A stretch of DNA of 64,000 bases from Pseudomonadota bacterium. Its GTDB lineage: Bacteria; Pseudomonadota; Alphaproteobacteria; Rhizobiales; Hyphomicrobiaceae. The notes beneath the pieces are model-generated. The model was not told the DNA's origin. It saw nothing but the letters and a program-made list of their open reading frames with translations, and searched no databases. The position numbers and the translations under genes were made by a program. Below, piece by piece: positions 17,142-25,083 of this stretch (position 1 is its first letter; each line of letters starts with the position of its first letter). The DNA is taken from the NCBI GenBank assembly GCA_023412805.1, contig JAEZRM010000136.1, forward strand, positions 1-64,000, written 5' to 3'.

Positions 17142-19067
17142 CTACTCGGCCAGCGGACCGGGACCGGCGGTTAGGCGCCGCAGATGGAAGACGGTCACCT
17201 TTCCCCCTCTGCGCCTCTCCGGCAGCACTTCCGAGCTGATCGACAGGCCGTAGTGCTCGGCGAGCAGCCGGGGCATCACCGCATCCCTCACCAGGAACCG
17301 CTGGGCCATCGAGAGGCTGAACTGGGGCTGGAGGTCGCGCACCTCGAAACTCGCCGTCTGTGCCCCTCCCAGGCGCTCTGAGAGGGCCTTGGCGAAGGCT
17401 TCCCGCTTGCCGGTCTTCTGCGTGATGGAGCGGAGGCCGAAGGGTTCCCATTTCTCGATGGTGGCGCCGGGGAAGCAGCGCTTAACCATTTCGAGGGGGA
17501 TGGGCATGGGGCCGCCAGCGGAGAAGATCATCCAGGCGGTTAGGCCGGAGGGGCAGCGGTCGCCTAGGAGGTAGCGGACGGCGATGCGGCCGACGGCCTG
17601 AAGGATGTTGTGGCCGGCTTCCCGTTTGTGGGCGTCCTTCACCTCGGTTTCGGCTAGGTCCTCATCGACGTCCATCCGGCCCGCCGCCTTAAGGGTGGCT
17701 GCGGTTACGGCGCGGGGGGTTTGCAGGACGCCGACGAGGACGACGTGCTTGCAGTCCTTGTAGTCGTTGCTGGCGGCGTGCAGCCCCCAGGTGGTGAAGT
17801 GCGCGCGCGTGCGCTGCTCGGGAGTGAGCAGGTCCCAGATGCAGGGCATGTCCTCTCCCTTCGGACCCGTCTTCCCCTTCTTGGGCTCATCGCGCTTGCC
17901 GATGGTCTGGTAGGGCTTGCTGGGGTCGTGCTTGCGCGTGACGAAGAGGACTTCCTCCCCGGCTGGGATGTGGGAGAAGACTGAAGCCGCAGCCTTCACA
18001 AGCTCGATGCGCTTGAGGTTGTTGCGGTGTTCGGCGCGGCCGGAGGCGTGATCCCAATGGTGGATGGTGAGGCCGTCGTAGAATTTCTCTCCGCTCGGTA
18101 GGTGGGTGATGGGGCAGCGGCCTTCGTGCCAGTAGGGGTAGAGGGTGCGGAGTTCGCCGGAGGCGTCGGTGATGAGGAAGGGCGCGAAGTCTTCGGGGAG
18201 GACTTCGGCATAGTGGAGGACCGCGTTGCCGTTGTAGTCGGCGCGGACGGCGAGCCCCTGCCCTTGGAGGTCGAAGAGGGAGCGGAGTAGCGTCCCCTCA
18301 TCCATGTAGTCTTTGTCGTTTAGGGCGAGGATTTGATGCACGGCCTCTTTCGTCATGAAAGAGCAGACTTCGGTCGGGACGCCGGGCTTCAGACTGCGGC
18401 GCCACTTTTCGAGGCGGTCGGCAGCCTTATCCATTTCGGGGAAGTTGACGTCGCGTAGCTGCTCGATGGCTTTCTCAATGTCGCCGTTGAGGAAGACATA
18501 GGGGTTCGCGGGGATGATCGACTCATCCCAGATGCGCACGCGGCGCGGCTCCCCCTGATAGCGCCAGAAGTCATTGAGGGAGGTGGAGGTGTGCGCGCTG
18601 TCGCGAAGGGCGACAACCGATAGGAGCTTCGCCTGAGTGGCGACGATGATGCGGGCTCTGTCCTGCTCGCCGCAGGCTAGGCTCGCAAGGTCCTCTTCGG
18701 CTTTGTTGCCGACAAGGATGCAGATGTCGGTCTCGGGGACGCCGCCGTCCTTAAGGTCGTTGACGAAGCGCTCAACCTGTTTCCGTTGGGCGAGGAAGAC
18801 GACGGCGCCGCTCTCGCGGTAGCGCGGGTCCCGCACAAGCTCGATGAGGCTGGCGATGATCGTCGTTGATTTGCCGAGGCCAGTGGGGGCGCTGCTGAGG
18901 TAGGTGCAGCGCTCGGCGGTTCCGGATGCCATTCGCTCGATTGTGGAGGCGATGGCGGCGAGCGCTTCCCGGTTTGCGGGAGAGGGGCTGTTGCCCCACT
19001 TCTTGTAGTTGGCATCGACGGCGGTCATCACGCGATCGGTGAAGGAAGGGAGGGTGCGGTTGCTCAT
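17142..19067 (-). CDS. SF2 (DEAD-like) helicase/ATPase of the element
   Basis: This 641-residue protein has SF2 helicase motifs. Motif I (Walker A) is APTGLGKST at residues 60-68. Motif Ia is around FLAQRKQVERF (91) and Ib around VATQAKL (142). Motif II is DES at 181-183 (the preceding residues are RIW). A TWGLHAASND motif lies near 426, and motif VI is QAVGRIAVR at 490-498. The C-terminal 140 residues match nothing I recognise and could bind DNA or a partner. It is probably the element's replication protein, though a packaging or defence role is possible. The ATG at 19067 overlaps the preceding stop (TGATG) and has GGGAGG upstream. It is last in the leftward operon. Confidence 0.8.
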   Translation of the reverse strand: MSNRTLPSFTDRVMTAVDANYKKWGNSPSPANREALAAIASTIERMASGTAERCTYLSSAPTGLGKSTTIIASLIELVRDPRYRESGAVVFLAQRKQVERFVNDLKDGGVPETDICILVGNKAEEDLASLACGEQDRARIIVATQAKLLSVVALRDSAHTSTSLNDFWRYQGEPRRVRIWDESIIPANPYVFLNGDIEKAIEQLRDVNFPEMDKAADRLEKWRRSLKPGVPTEVCSFMTKEAVHQILALNDKDYMDEGTLLRSLFDLQGQGLAVRADYNGNAVLHYAEVLPEDFAPFLITDASGELRTLYPYWHEGRCPITHLPSGEKFYDGLTIHHWDHASGRAEHRNNLKRIELVKAAASVFSHIPAGEEVLFVTRKHDPSKPYQTIGKRDEPKKGKTGPKGEDMPCIWDLLTPEQRTRAHFTTWGLHAASNDYKDCKHVVLVGVLQTPRAVTAATLKAAGRMDVDEDLAETEVKDAHKREAGHNILQAVGRIAVRYLLGDRCPSGLTAWMIFSAGGPMPIPLEMVKRCFPGATIEKWEPFGLRSITQKTGKREAFAKALSERLGGAQTASFEVRDLQPQFSLSMAQRFLVRDAVMPRLLAEHYGLSISSEVLPERRRGGKVTVFHLRRLTAGPGPLAE

Positions 19068-19426
19068 CACGCAGCCTCCCTCTTCGTGGCGTAGGCTTCC
19101 CAGCCGTCTGCACGCTTGCAATACAAGGTGTCAGGCTGGTCTCCCGCCCACGTCTCGATGCGCTTAACGTCCGGATCGATGCGCTCGAAAAGTGCGATGC
19201 ACTCTTCCATGTCGCAGGCACTTAGATCACTCATGCGCAACGTGCCACACCGGTCGCTTACGCTGTAGTGTACGCTTTCGACAAAGCACCAAAGTCGGTC
19301 GGAGTAGCCGTTATCTTCGATAAAGCGCGGTTTCGGTTTCTTGGTCATTTTCGGTTTTTCCTTTTCAAAGAGGCGCCAGTAATCGCCGAAGTGGTCGGAG
19401 GCGTCGTGCATCCATTGATCGGTCAT
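19067..19426 (-). CDS. Hypothetical protein between regulator and helicase
   Basis: This 119-residue acidic protein of unknown function has Trp, Tyr and Cys scattered along it and no membrane segment or motif I recognise. It lies in the leftward operon: its start is 1 bp after the regulator's stop and its stop overlaps the helicase start by one base. Such spacing supports translation. It may assist the helicase or regulate replication, but that is only inferred from position. Confidence 0.65.
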   Translation of the reverse strand: MTDQWMHDASDHFGDYWRLFEKEKPKMTKKPKPRFIEDNGYSDRLWCFVESVHYSVSDRCGTLRMSDLSACDMEECIALFERIDPDVKRIETWAGDQPDTLYCKRADGWEAYATKREAA

Positions 19427-19427
19427 T

Positions 19428-19712
19428 TCACAGGCCCTCCGTGCTTTCGCGCATCGCGATCCGGCCGCGCTTCATCGGCGTTTTTGGAAGGGGAGCTCGC
19501 AGCTTGATGTTGCCGGTCTTTATGCGGTCCGCGTTTAGGCGGGCACGCCAAGCATCCCATTCCGCTTTGGAGATGAGGTAGAAGCCGCCCTTCGTGGGGA
19601 TCAGCTTCGGCGCCCTGCCATTTACGGACCAGCGGTAAAGGACGGTATGGCGCGATACGCCCTCCGCCTCACAGAAAACCCTCAGCGGGTAAATGCTTTT
19701 CGGTGCTCGCAT
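19428..19712 (-). CDS. Small HTH (AlpA/MerR-like) regulator or excisionase
   Basis: The 94-residue protein begins with a winged-helix-like segment. FCEAEGVSRHTVLYRW (about 13-28) reads as a helix-turn-helix, and KGGFYLISKAEWDAW (about 41-55) as the wing and following helix, as in AlpA, Xis and MerR-like proteins of mobile elements. The basic tail is rich in Lys and Arg. The ATG at 19712 follows GGAGAAAG. It opens the leftward operon and faces the long rightward operon across 186 bp, the normal place for a lysogeny-type or excision switch. Confidence 0.75.
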   Translation of the reverse strand: MRAPKSIYPLRVFCEAEGVSRHTVLYRWSVNGRAPKLIPTKGGFYLISKAEWDAWRARLNADRIKTGNIKLRAPLPKTPMKRGRIAMRESTEGL

Positions 19713-19898
19713 TAACTTTCTCCAGGCTTCGATTGAGGCTCCATTTCGGGGTCGAAAAGGGCTGCTGAAACCGGTTCTGATACTCGATAATGTTCAGAAC
19801 AAGGCGCTGTTATGCCTCAATAATTTGCCTGTTCAGCACCCTTCACTTTAATATCTGCGTTTAAACAACCCATTCCCCTGCGAGAAAGCAGATCGAAA
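19713..19898. promoter_or_regulatory. Divergent control region of the element
   Basis: This 186-bp AT-richer region separates the two operons and must hold both promoters. It contains inverted arms GTTCTGA (19774-19780) and TCAGAAC (19794-19800), plus related half sites CTGCTGAA near 19762 and GTTCAGCA near 19831. These are candidate operators for the HTH protein encoded at its left edge. I could not assign -35 and -10 boxes with confidence. Confidence 0.5.
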
Positions 19899-20198
19899 AT
19901 GCGCCGAAACCCGAATGAAGCCCGCGTTCCGAAACGCAGCTCCCGTGCCGATTACCCGTCCACTCCTGCGGGGAAAGGTGCGGTTGAGCGCGACACACCC
20001 TCAGCAGCCGATATCTCTAACCCTGTCGGGGCTGAGCAGGTTGTGCCGCACATCGACCTGCTGTTGGCCGAGACAGCCGAGAGCATCGACCGCTTGAGAC
20101 AGCACCACGCGGCTATGGAAGCGGTCCGCGCCGCCATCGAGGCCGAGTCCACGTGGCTGGCAGGCATCTTTGCCGCGATGGAAAGGGCCCCAAAATGA
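19899..20198 (+). CDS. Hypothetical protein, first gene of rightward operon
   Basis: This 99-residue protein has a basic, Pro/Ser-rich N-terminal half and a helical C-terminal half (VPHIDLLLAETAESIDRL onwards) that could form a coiled coil. No known domain is recognised. It opens the seven-gene operon, and its stop overlaps the next start as ATGA. Being first in the operon it may be regulatory, but no function can be assigned. Confidence 0.6.
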   Translation: MRRNPNEARVPKRSSRADYPSTPAGKGAVERDTPSAADISNPVGAEQVVPHIDLLLAETAESIDRLRQHHAAMEAVRAAIEAESTWLAGIFAAMERAPK

Positions 20199-20731
20199 GC
20201 AAGCGCAAATCAGCCGCAGCCGCAGATGAGTTCGGGACAACCGATTGGGAGTCCGAGTTTGAGCAGCGTCCGCAATCGCCGCGCAACGCAGATCGCGATT
20301 ACACGCGCGAGCAGGCGCACGAAGAGCTAAACCGGCTTATCAATCGGGGTGAGCTTCAGCCGCTCAATGGGCGCAAGCCGATCGAACACGATTGGATGAT
20401 GGATGCTCCCGGCTGGGAAGAGTTCAACGGCCCCAAGCCGAAAGGTCCGAGCATCGCAGAGCGTCAGCAGCTGCACCGCGAGTATGGCGGCGAGATCGAT
20501 CGCATCATGGCGAGCCCGAAGCCGCAGCCGCAGCCGCGAGAGGCGATGCCGAAGACTGCGGAAGAGACGGCAGAGCTTTTGTTCCGCGAGTTCTCCGCCA
20601 CGTATCCCGAGCTAGCGAAGGATGCGAGCCGTCTGGAAGAGGCCGCAAAGACCGTGATCCAGGCAGGCGGGTTCGACTTTTCCCGGCGCTCCGATTTTTA
20701 CCGGCGCGTTGCGGCGGAGTTGTCGTCATGA
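20195..20731 (+). CDS. Hypothetical protein of the element (178 aa)
   Basis: This hydrophilic protein has a charged, probably disordered N-terminus. A central PKPQPQPRE linker (about residues 109-117) precedes a helical C-terminal domain (ETAELLFREFSATYPELA onwards). There are no membrane helices or cysteines. The start overlaps the previous stop and the stop overlaps the next start, both as ATGA. The two-part layout could suit a phage scaffold or adaptor-like role, but I recognise no family. Confidence 0.62.
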   Translation: MSKRKSAAAADEFGTTDWESEFEQRPQSPRNADRDYTREQAHEELNRLINRGELQPLNGRKPIEHDWMMDAPGWEEFNGPKPKGPSIAERQQLHREYGGEIDRIMASPKPQPQPREAMPKTAEETAELLFREFSATYPELAKDASRLEEAAKTVIQAGGFDFSRRSDFYRRVAAELSS

Positions 20732-20946
20732 CCCGCGCCGCCGACCTCCCCAACACCGGATCACAGGTAGCGAACAGGCATAAGCGTGAGCCGGAACAGC
20801 AGGCGCTTGACGCCTTCCGCGAGGGTTTCGGCAATTTGCCTCCGCCGGCCGGCGCCCATCACGCAGTCGATGCCGAAACAGATGGCGGCGACGCCATCGA
20901 GGACGCAGTGCGACGCATCCGCAAGGAAGGTGACCGCGATGGCTGA
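20728..20946 (+). CDS. Small hypothetical protein (72 aa)
   Basis: The 72-residue charged protein (MTRAADLPNTG start, IRKEGDRDG end) is supported mainly by its coupled position. Its start overlaps the preceding stop as ATGA, and its stop lies 8 bp inside the next gene. It has no recognisable domain. Confidence 0.55.
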   Translation: MTRAADLPNTGSQVANRHKREPEQQALDAFREGFGNLPPPAGAHHAVDAETDGGDAIEDAVRRIRKEGDRDG

Positions 20947-21361
20947 CGAATGGGAACACATCCGCAGACCGCCGACCGCAGCGCAGATAGCGGCGCGGCA
21001 GAAAGCGACTAAGAGCGCTGTAGAGCGATCGGCATTCACACGGACCCATATCGAAGGCGTCAATGATGTGGAGCGCGCTGCGCGTTTGGTGCCGCGCCTG
21101 ATCGATCGGCGCGTTGTGCTCAGTGATGGGAAGCCCGCCCAGCTCCGGCACTACAAGGATTTGTTGGTAGCCCGTTTTGGCGCTGGCGAGTTCTGGATCG
21201 TCAACCGCGAGCTGAAGCCGCAGCGACACGCGACCACAACCGAAGTTGTCAGGGCCGGTTTCGGCGGACCCTATAAGGTACGCGACGAAGAGCGGCAGGC
21301 GGTCATTGATCTTGAAGTTAAGCTGGCGACACGCAAGCCGAAGAAGACGGAGGCGAAGTAA
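20939..21361 (+). CDS. Hypothetical protein of the element (140 aa)
   Basis: This 140-residue basic protein has a helical N-terminus (PTAAQIAARQKATKSA) and a mixed segment around HYKDLLVARFGAGEFWIVNREL. Its tail is Lys-rich. The size, the central hydrophobic-aromatic segment and the operon position recall small phage head-tail or DNA-binding proteins, but I cannot name a family. It overlaps the preceding gene by 8 bp and ends immediately before the next start. Confidence 0.6.
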   Translation: MADEWEHIRRPPTAAQIAARQKATKSAVERSAFTRTHIEGVNDVERAARLVPRLIDRRVVLSDGKPAQLRHYKDLLVARFGAGEFWIVNRELKPQRHATTTEVVRAGFGGPYKVRDEERQAVIDLEVKLATRKPKKTEAK

Positions 21362-22063
21362 ATGGGATCGGTTCTCGGATACATCAGGCGCGACAACGAC
21401 TCGACTGTTCAGAGGCGCGAGATGTGGCAGCTGGTGAAGGACTACGCGACTTCGCTTGGCTTGGAGAAGTTCAACGACTCTATCTACGATGACGGTGCCG
21501 ATATCCTCTCCCCGCTGGAGCAGCGGCCTGCGTTCAAGGCCGTGAGGCAGATGCTTAAGCCCGGCGACACGCTGATCATTCCGTTTGTCGGCACCATCGC
21601 AGGGCATCCGCGCAGCTATGAGAAGTTCATGCGTTGGGCGCTCGCCAATGATGTCCGCGTTTATTGTTTGGAGACGAGAACCGATTTGACCACATCGCTT
21701 GGCACCCTCGCGCCCTTCCTGAAAATCTACGGCTTCTGGGAGTCGAAGGTCATCGCACTGACCGAAGATGCGAAGCGCGTCGATGAGATGCACACCGAGT
21801 CTCTGCGAGAGGTCGTCAAAGTCGCCGTTGATAACGCCATCGCCACCCTAAAGAAGGCGGACCTTGTTCCCGCGCTCGCGGATGCCATTCGGATGGGAAC
21901 GGCACAGGCCGCAGCCTACGTTCACGAGCGAAGGCCGCCGACCTATCGCGAAGTCATGTCGCGGACTGCGATTGAACACGCAGAGAAGAACGGTAAAGCA
22001 GCAATTCTCGACCGGCCTTTCCTGAGCGGAAAGCCGAGTCGGGATGTAGGACACGATGGGTGA
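21362..22063 (+). CDS. Degenerate serine-recombinase-fold protein
   Basis: The first 110 or so of 233 residues follow the resolvase N-terminal domain pattern. VLGYIRRDNDS (4-14) stands for GYxRvST, EQRPAFKAVRQMLKPGDTLIIPF (53-75) for the DRPelkkal...GDtLvv segment, and NDVRVYCLE (96-104) for the last strand. The catalytic serine position is occupied by Asp/Asn, and the D-R-L-G-R segment is replaced by VGTIAGHP, so recombination activity is unlikely. The C-terminal half is helical, with no recombinase or zinc-ribbon domain. It may have been recruited as a DNA-binding or virion-associated protein. It starts one codon boundary after the previous stop. The fold call is inference. Confidence 0.6.
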   Translation: MGSVLGYIRRDNDSTVQRREMWQLVKDYATSLGLEKFNDSIYDDGADILSPLEQRPAFKAVRQMLKPGDTLIIPFVGTIAGHPRSYEKFMRWALANDVRVYCLETRTDLTTSLGTLAPFLKIYGFWESKVIALTEDAKRVDEMHTESLREVVKVAVDNAIATLKKADLVPALADAIRMGTAQAAAYVHERRPPTYREVMSRTAIEHAEKNGKAAILDRPFLSGKPSRDVGHDG

Positions 22064-22099
22064 AACGGAAGCGAGGGGCCACATAGTTAGGAGTGACAG

Positions 22100-23245
22100 A
22101 TGGCCGATGAACGCGAAAATCCCTTCGTAAACGCAGCACCGCGCTTTGCCCCTGAGACCGGAATTGGGGCCGCGTTCGGCAACCTCCAGCGATCTGGCAT
22201 TTTCGGCGAGATCGGCAATCAGCTGTGGGGGAAGACGCTCCCGGCTAGGCAAGCCGAATTTGAAGCGGCAGAGCGGCAGGGCATCCGCGACGACGCGCGG
22301 AAGGCCGCAGCCGGTGAGCGCGAAGCACTCTCCGAGATCGTTTCGCTTGTGGAGGAAGTGCGCCGCGCCAACCCCGGCGCGCCGTCGCACATCCTGTCTA
22401 AGCAGATCATCGGCGATCAGCGCTTCACTAAGAACGCGCTGCGTATCGATGCCAAGAAGATGACCGGCCTAGTCGGCGATATCCTCGGCATGATCGCAAC
22501 ACCCGAAGCACCGAAGCCGATGACGGTTGCCGAAGGCGCAGCGCTTGTATCGCCAGATGGTCGTCAGCTCTACAAGAACCCCAAGGCTGTGGTGCCGGAG
22601 GCCGACCCCTTCGATAAGACGGCGCAGACCGAGCTGGCGAAGAAGAGCGTCGCGCAGTGGGATGCAGTCGTCGAAAGCGGACAGCAGGCCCGGATGGATG
22701 CGCTTGCGCTCGATGAGCTCGATAATTTGGTCGGGACGGCTACGAAGCGGGGCAAGGTCGCAACCGGCCTCGGTGCAGTCGCAAGTAAGTATCTGGGCCG
22801 CATCGGCATCGGTGGCGGAAACCTCCCCGAGATCGAAGCGCTTGAGAGCTTGATCGACCGGCTGACTCCGGCTCAGCGCCAGGGGCTACCGGGGGCTGCC
22901 AGTGACAGAGACATTGCCCTCTTTAAATCCGCCTTGCCGAGCTTGATCCGAACGCCCCAGGGCAATCAGAAAATCGTCCGCACGATGCGCGCGATGAACA
23001 ACTACCGGATCAAGCAGGCTGAGATTGCTGACTCTGTTTTCGCGGACGGTCCCGGTGCCCGCACGGTGCGGCAGGCGATGCGCGACATCCAGAAGCTGCC
23101 GCGTCCGACTATGGACTTCGAGGACAGCACGCAGAGCGACCCCAGCTTGACCGACCCCAAATTGCAGACATCACCACTCACGTCCGGCAAGCGTTGGCGC
23201 TTCGACCTCGATGCGGATGGGATCGTGCCCAAAGGGGGTGAGTGA
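22100..23245 (+). CDS. Putative phage internal/ejection-type structural protein
   Basis: This 381-residue, Ala- and Arg-rich helical protein has no membrane segment. The segment from LPEIEALESLIDRLTPAQ (about 238-255) to GLPGAASDRDIALFKSALPS, followed by TPQGNQKIVRTMRAMNNY, is a pattern I associate with internal or DNA-transfer proteins of podovirus-like phages. This rests on memory of the motif, not on a search. An earlier SPDGRQLYKNPK segment also fits such proteins. Its ATG follows 36 bp after the resolvase-like gene, with AGGAG about 10 bases upstream. Its stop overlaps the next start. Its presence without any capsid gene is notable. Confidence 0.55.
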   Translation: MADERENPFVNAAPRFAPETGIGAAFGNLQRSGIFGEIGNQLWGKTLPARQAEFEAAERQGIRDDARKAAAGEREALSEIVSLVEEVRRANPGAPSHILSKQIIGDQRFTKNALRIDAKKMTGLVGDILGMIATPEAPKPMTVAEGAALVSPDGRQLYKNPKAVVPEADPFDKTAQTELAKKSVAQWDAVVESGQQARMDALALDELDNLVGTATKRGKVATGLGAVASKYLGRIGIGGGNLPEIEALESLIDRLTPAQRQGLPGAASDRDIALFKSALPSLIRTPQGNQKIVRTMRAMNNYRIKQAEIADSVFADGPGARTVRQAMRDIQKLPRPTMDFEDSTQSDPSLTDPKLQTSPLTSGKRWRFDLDADGIVPKGGE

Positions 23246-24417
23246 TGGCCGACATAATCGAAGTTGAGTTGCCCGGTGGTGATGTCGTCGAATTCCCGTC
23301 CAGCATGTCGAAGGCCGCGATTGAAGGCGCTATCCGCAAGCATCTCTCAGCGCAGCCCGCCGCTATGACACCGACACAGCGACAGGCCGCAGCCCTCCGC
23401 TCAGGTGAGCCGGTCGCGATACCCGGTTTCGAGCCGGGTCAGCCGCCGTCCGGCCAGGACCTCCTCGACATGGCGGGGCAGGGCATCGGGACTAGTCTCG
23501 GGATGGGCGTCGGTTCCTTCGCAGGCCCTCCCGGCATGATAGTCGGTGGCGGTACCGGCTCCGTCGTAGGGAAGAAGGTCGCGCGCTGGCTAGGCGGCTC
23601 CGAGCAGCCGGACGCTGTCGAGAGCACCATCGATGCGGCGGGCGGAGCTGCCGGTCCCGCCATCAACGCCGCTGCAAGACCCTTCGCACGTGCCATCAGC
23701 GGTTTGCTGAATAGGAAGGGCGCTGTAGACCTGGACGACGCCATCAAACTTAAGGACGCGACGGCGAAGGCCGCCGGAAACGCACGGGACAGAGCCGACC
23801 GAGCCGAGAGAACCTTGCGGGACGCAGAGACGCACGAAAAATTTGCGTACAAGCACGCGGGAAGCCAGGACGATATTGACGTAGCGCGCTGGCACGCCGG
23901 GCGAGCACGCAAGGCCGCAGATGAGAGGACTGAAGCTGCCGCAGAAGCAGCCAAGGCGGCAGGACTGTCTCAGAAGGCTGCTGATGAGCTGCGGGAGCGC
24001 ACGCTGAAGACGATCGAGGACACCGGCCTGCTGCCCAGGAAGGGTGGCGACTTCATCGCCGCTCTCCAGTTCGTCAGCAGTGGCGACCCGATAACCGCGA
24101 TGGCCATCTTCGGCGGTGGCCGGGCTCTCTCCAGGGTGCGTATGGAAGCCGCCAAGACCATCCTCAATAACCCCAAGACGGTGCGCTGGATGGCGGAGAA
24201 GGCGGAGAAGGGCATCACGGGTAAGCAGCTGCTCGGGTCGCTCACCGCCCTCACTGTCATGGATTGGATGCGGCCGGAAGAGCGCTCGGCCATCGCCACC
24301 CTCCAGGGCAAGGATGAGGACGGCCCCCTTAAGGGGAAGGGTGAGGGCTGGCGCGACAGCCGCGCCATGCGCGAGGACCGCGACGCCTTAGAAGAGATGA
24401 TGCAGCTGCCCAGCTGA
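23245..24417 (+). CDS. Putative phage virion-associated protein
   Basis: The 390-residue protein starts with ADIIEVELPGGDVVEFPS, an N-terminal form I associate with phage internal or lytic-tail proteins. A glycine-rich amphipathic/hydrophobic segment follows (about residues 72-110, with GIGTSLGMGVGSFAG), then a long Ala/Arg/Glu-rich coiled-coil region (about 155-250) and a more ordered C-terminus. A membrane-active segment plus coiled coil suits an ejection protein that forms a conduit for DNA. I prefer the ATG at 23245, which follows AGGGGG with 6-nt spacing and overlaps the previous stop (TGATG). It is the last gene of the operon. Confidence 0.55.
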   Translation: MADIIEVELPGGDVVEFPSSMSKAAIEGAIRKHLSAQPAAMTPTQRQAAALRSGEPVAIPGFEPGQPPSGQDLLDMAGQGIGTSLGMGVGSFAGPPGMIVGGGTGSVVGKKVARWLGGSEQPDAVESTIDAAGGAAGPAINAAARPFARAISGLLNRKGAVDLDDAIKLKDATAKAAGNARDRADRAERTLRDAETHEKFAYKHAGSQDDIDVARWHAGRARKAADERTEAAAEAAKAAGLSQKAADELRERTLKTIEDTGLLPRKGGDFIAALQFVSSGDPITAMAIFGGGRALSRVRMEAAKTILNNPKTVRWMAEKAEKGITGKQLLGSLTALTVMDWMRPEERSAIATLQGKDEDGPLKGKGEGWRDSRAMREDRDALEEMMQLPS

Positions 24418-24427
24418 TCGGAAACCC

Positions 24428-24463
24428 GCTTGCTGTTTCATTGGCCACAACAGGGCAGCAAGC
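24428..24463 (+). terminator. First hairpin after the long operon
   Basis: GCTTGCTG (24428-24435) and CAGCAAGC (24456-24463) form a perfect 8-bp stem with a 20-nt loop, 11 bp after the last stop of the rightward operon. There is no T tract, so it may stabilise mRNA instead of terminating it. Confidence 0.4.
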
Positions 24464-24474
24464 AGGTGAGGGAA

Positions 24475-24502
24475 GGGGGTCCGGCCCCGCAACCGGACCC
24501 CC
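24475..24502 (+). terminator. Strong GC hairpin ending the long operon
   Basis: GGGGGTCCGG (24475-24484) and CCGGACCCCC (24493-24502) form a perfect 10-bp stem with an 8-nt loop, 58 bp after the last stop codon. It lacks a T run but is the most stable structure in this part of the element. Confidence 0.5.
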
Positions 24503-24631
24503 GACCCACTCACCCTAGGGTGGAATAACGTAGCGTTATGTTACGCCTTGTAATGGGCCTGCGAATCAGCCAATTCATGAGCCGTGAATAAACCAATGGT
24601 TGATTCTGAAGGGTGCGATTTGCACCCCTCC

Positions 24632-24675
24632 GAAAAGAAGAAGGCCCCAGATGGGAGCCACCACCACCTGAGGCC
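24632..24675 (-). terminator. Intrinsic terminator of a leftward transcript
   Basis: On the minus strand GGCCTCAG pairs with CTGGGGCC (plus coordinates 24668-24675 and 24643-24650, one wobble) around a 17-nt loop. It is followed by TTCTTCTTTT. This is a good Rho-independent terminator on the minus strand, where no protein gene ends, which points to an RNA gene to its right. Confidence 0.65.
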
Positions 24676-24760
24676 CTGCGGGCGTAGCGCCATTGCGCTG
24701 CACTCGAACCACGGTCTGACTCATCCGGTTGTCAATCCGGCCGTGGGTTCGTCGCACATC
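24632..24760 (-). ncRNA. Candidate structured RNA of the element
   Basis: To the right of the minus-strand terminator lies a nested fold: TGCG/CGCA (24694-24697 with 24753-24756), CCACGG/CCGTGG (24709-24714 with 24741-24746) and CCGG/CCGG (24725-24728 with 24737-24740). The apical loop reads ATTGACAA on the minus strand. It superficially resembles a tRNA anticodon arm, but acceptor and T arms do not close. No protein gene covers it and no clear promoter was found. The remaining part of 24418-25129 contains hairpins and repeats only. Confidence 0.5.
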
Positions 24761-25034
24761 CCATATGACCGATTCGCTCGCGCGGCGGGAGTCGCGTGAG
24801 CTATTTTTGTTCCTTGAGTTCGCCAGCCGAATCGTGCCCTTCTGCGGGTCCGACGTCAGTACGCCTGAGCAGGGTTGGCTCAAGGGGCAACGCGCCGGTG
24901 GCTCCGCGAGAACGGGGGCTTTTCGTTGGTACTGGACGAACTGCTCTGAGCCAAATCGCAAGGCCCCGCTCCGGCGGGGCTTTCGCATTCGGGCGTCCCG
25001 ACCCGCTTCGGAGTCCTGATAAGGGGGCGCGGCC

Positions 25035-25083
25035 ACCCACTTCAACTTATTGAAAGAATAGACCTCAACAGATTGAAGTGGGT
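25035..25083. repeat. Right cruciform containing the inverted 35-bp repeat copy
   Basis: ACCCACTTCAA (25035-25045) and TTGAAGTGGGT (25073-25083) are perfect 11-bp inverted arms with a 27-nt spacer. The segment 25050-25083 is the right copy of the repeat found inverted at 17002-17036. A CCTCACGG (25128-25135) lies just beyond, across the integrase stop. Confidence 0.75.

Noticed and set aside
24690..24760. Possible tRNA (loop reading GTC on plus or GAC on minus)
   Set aside because: The anticodon-like arm has only a 4-bp CCGG stem and an 8-nt loop, there is no 7-bp acceptor stem or CCA, and the T-arm-like GGTTCG does not close. Kept as a structured RNA instead.
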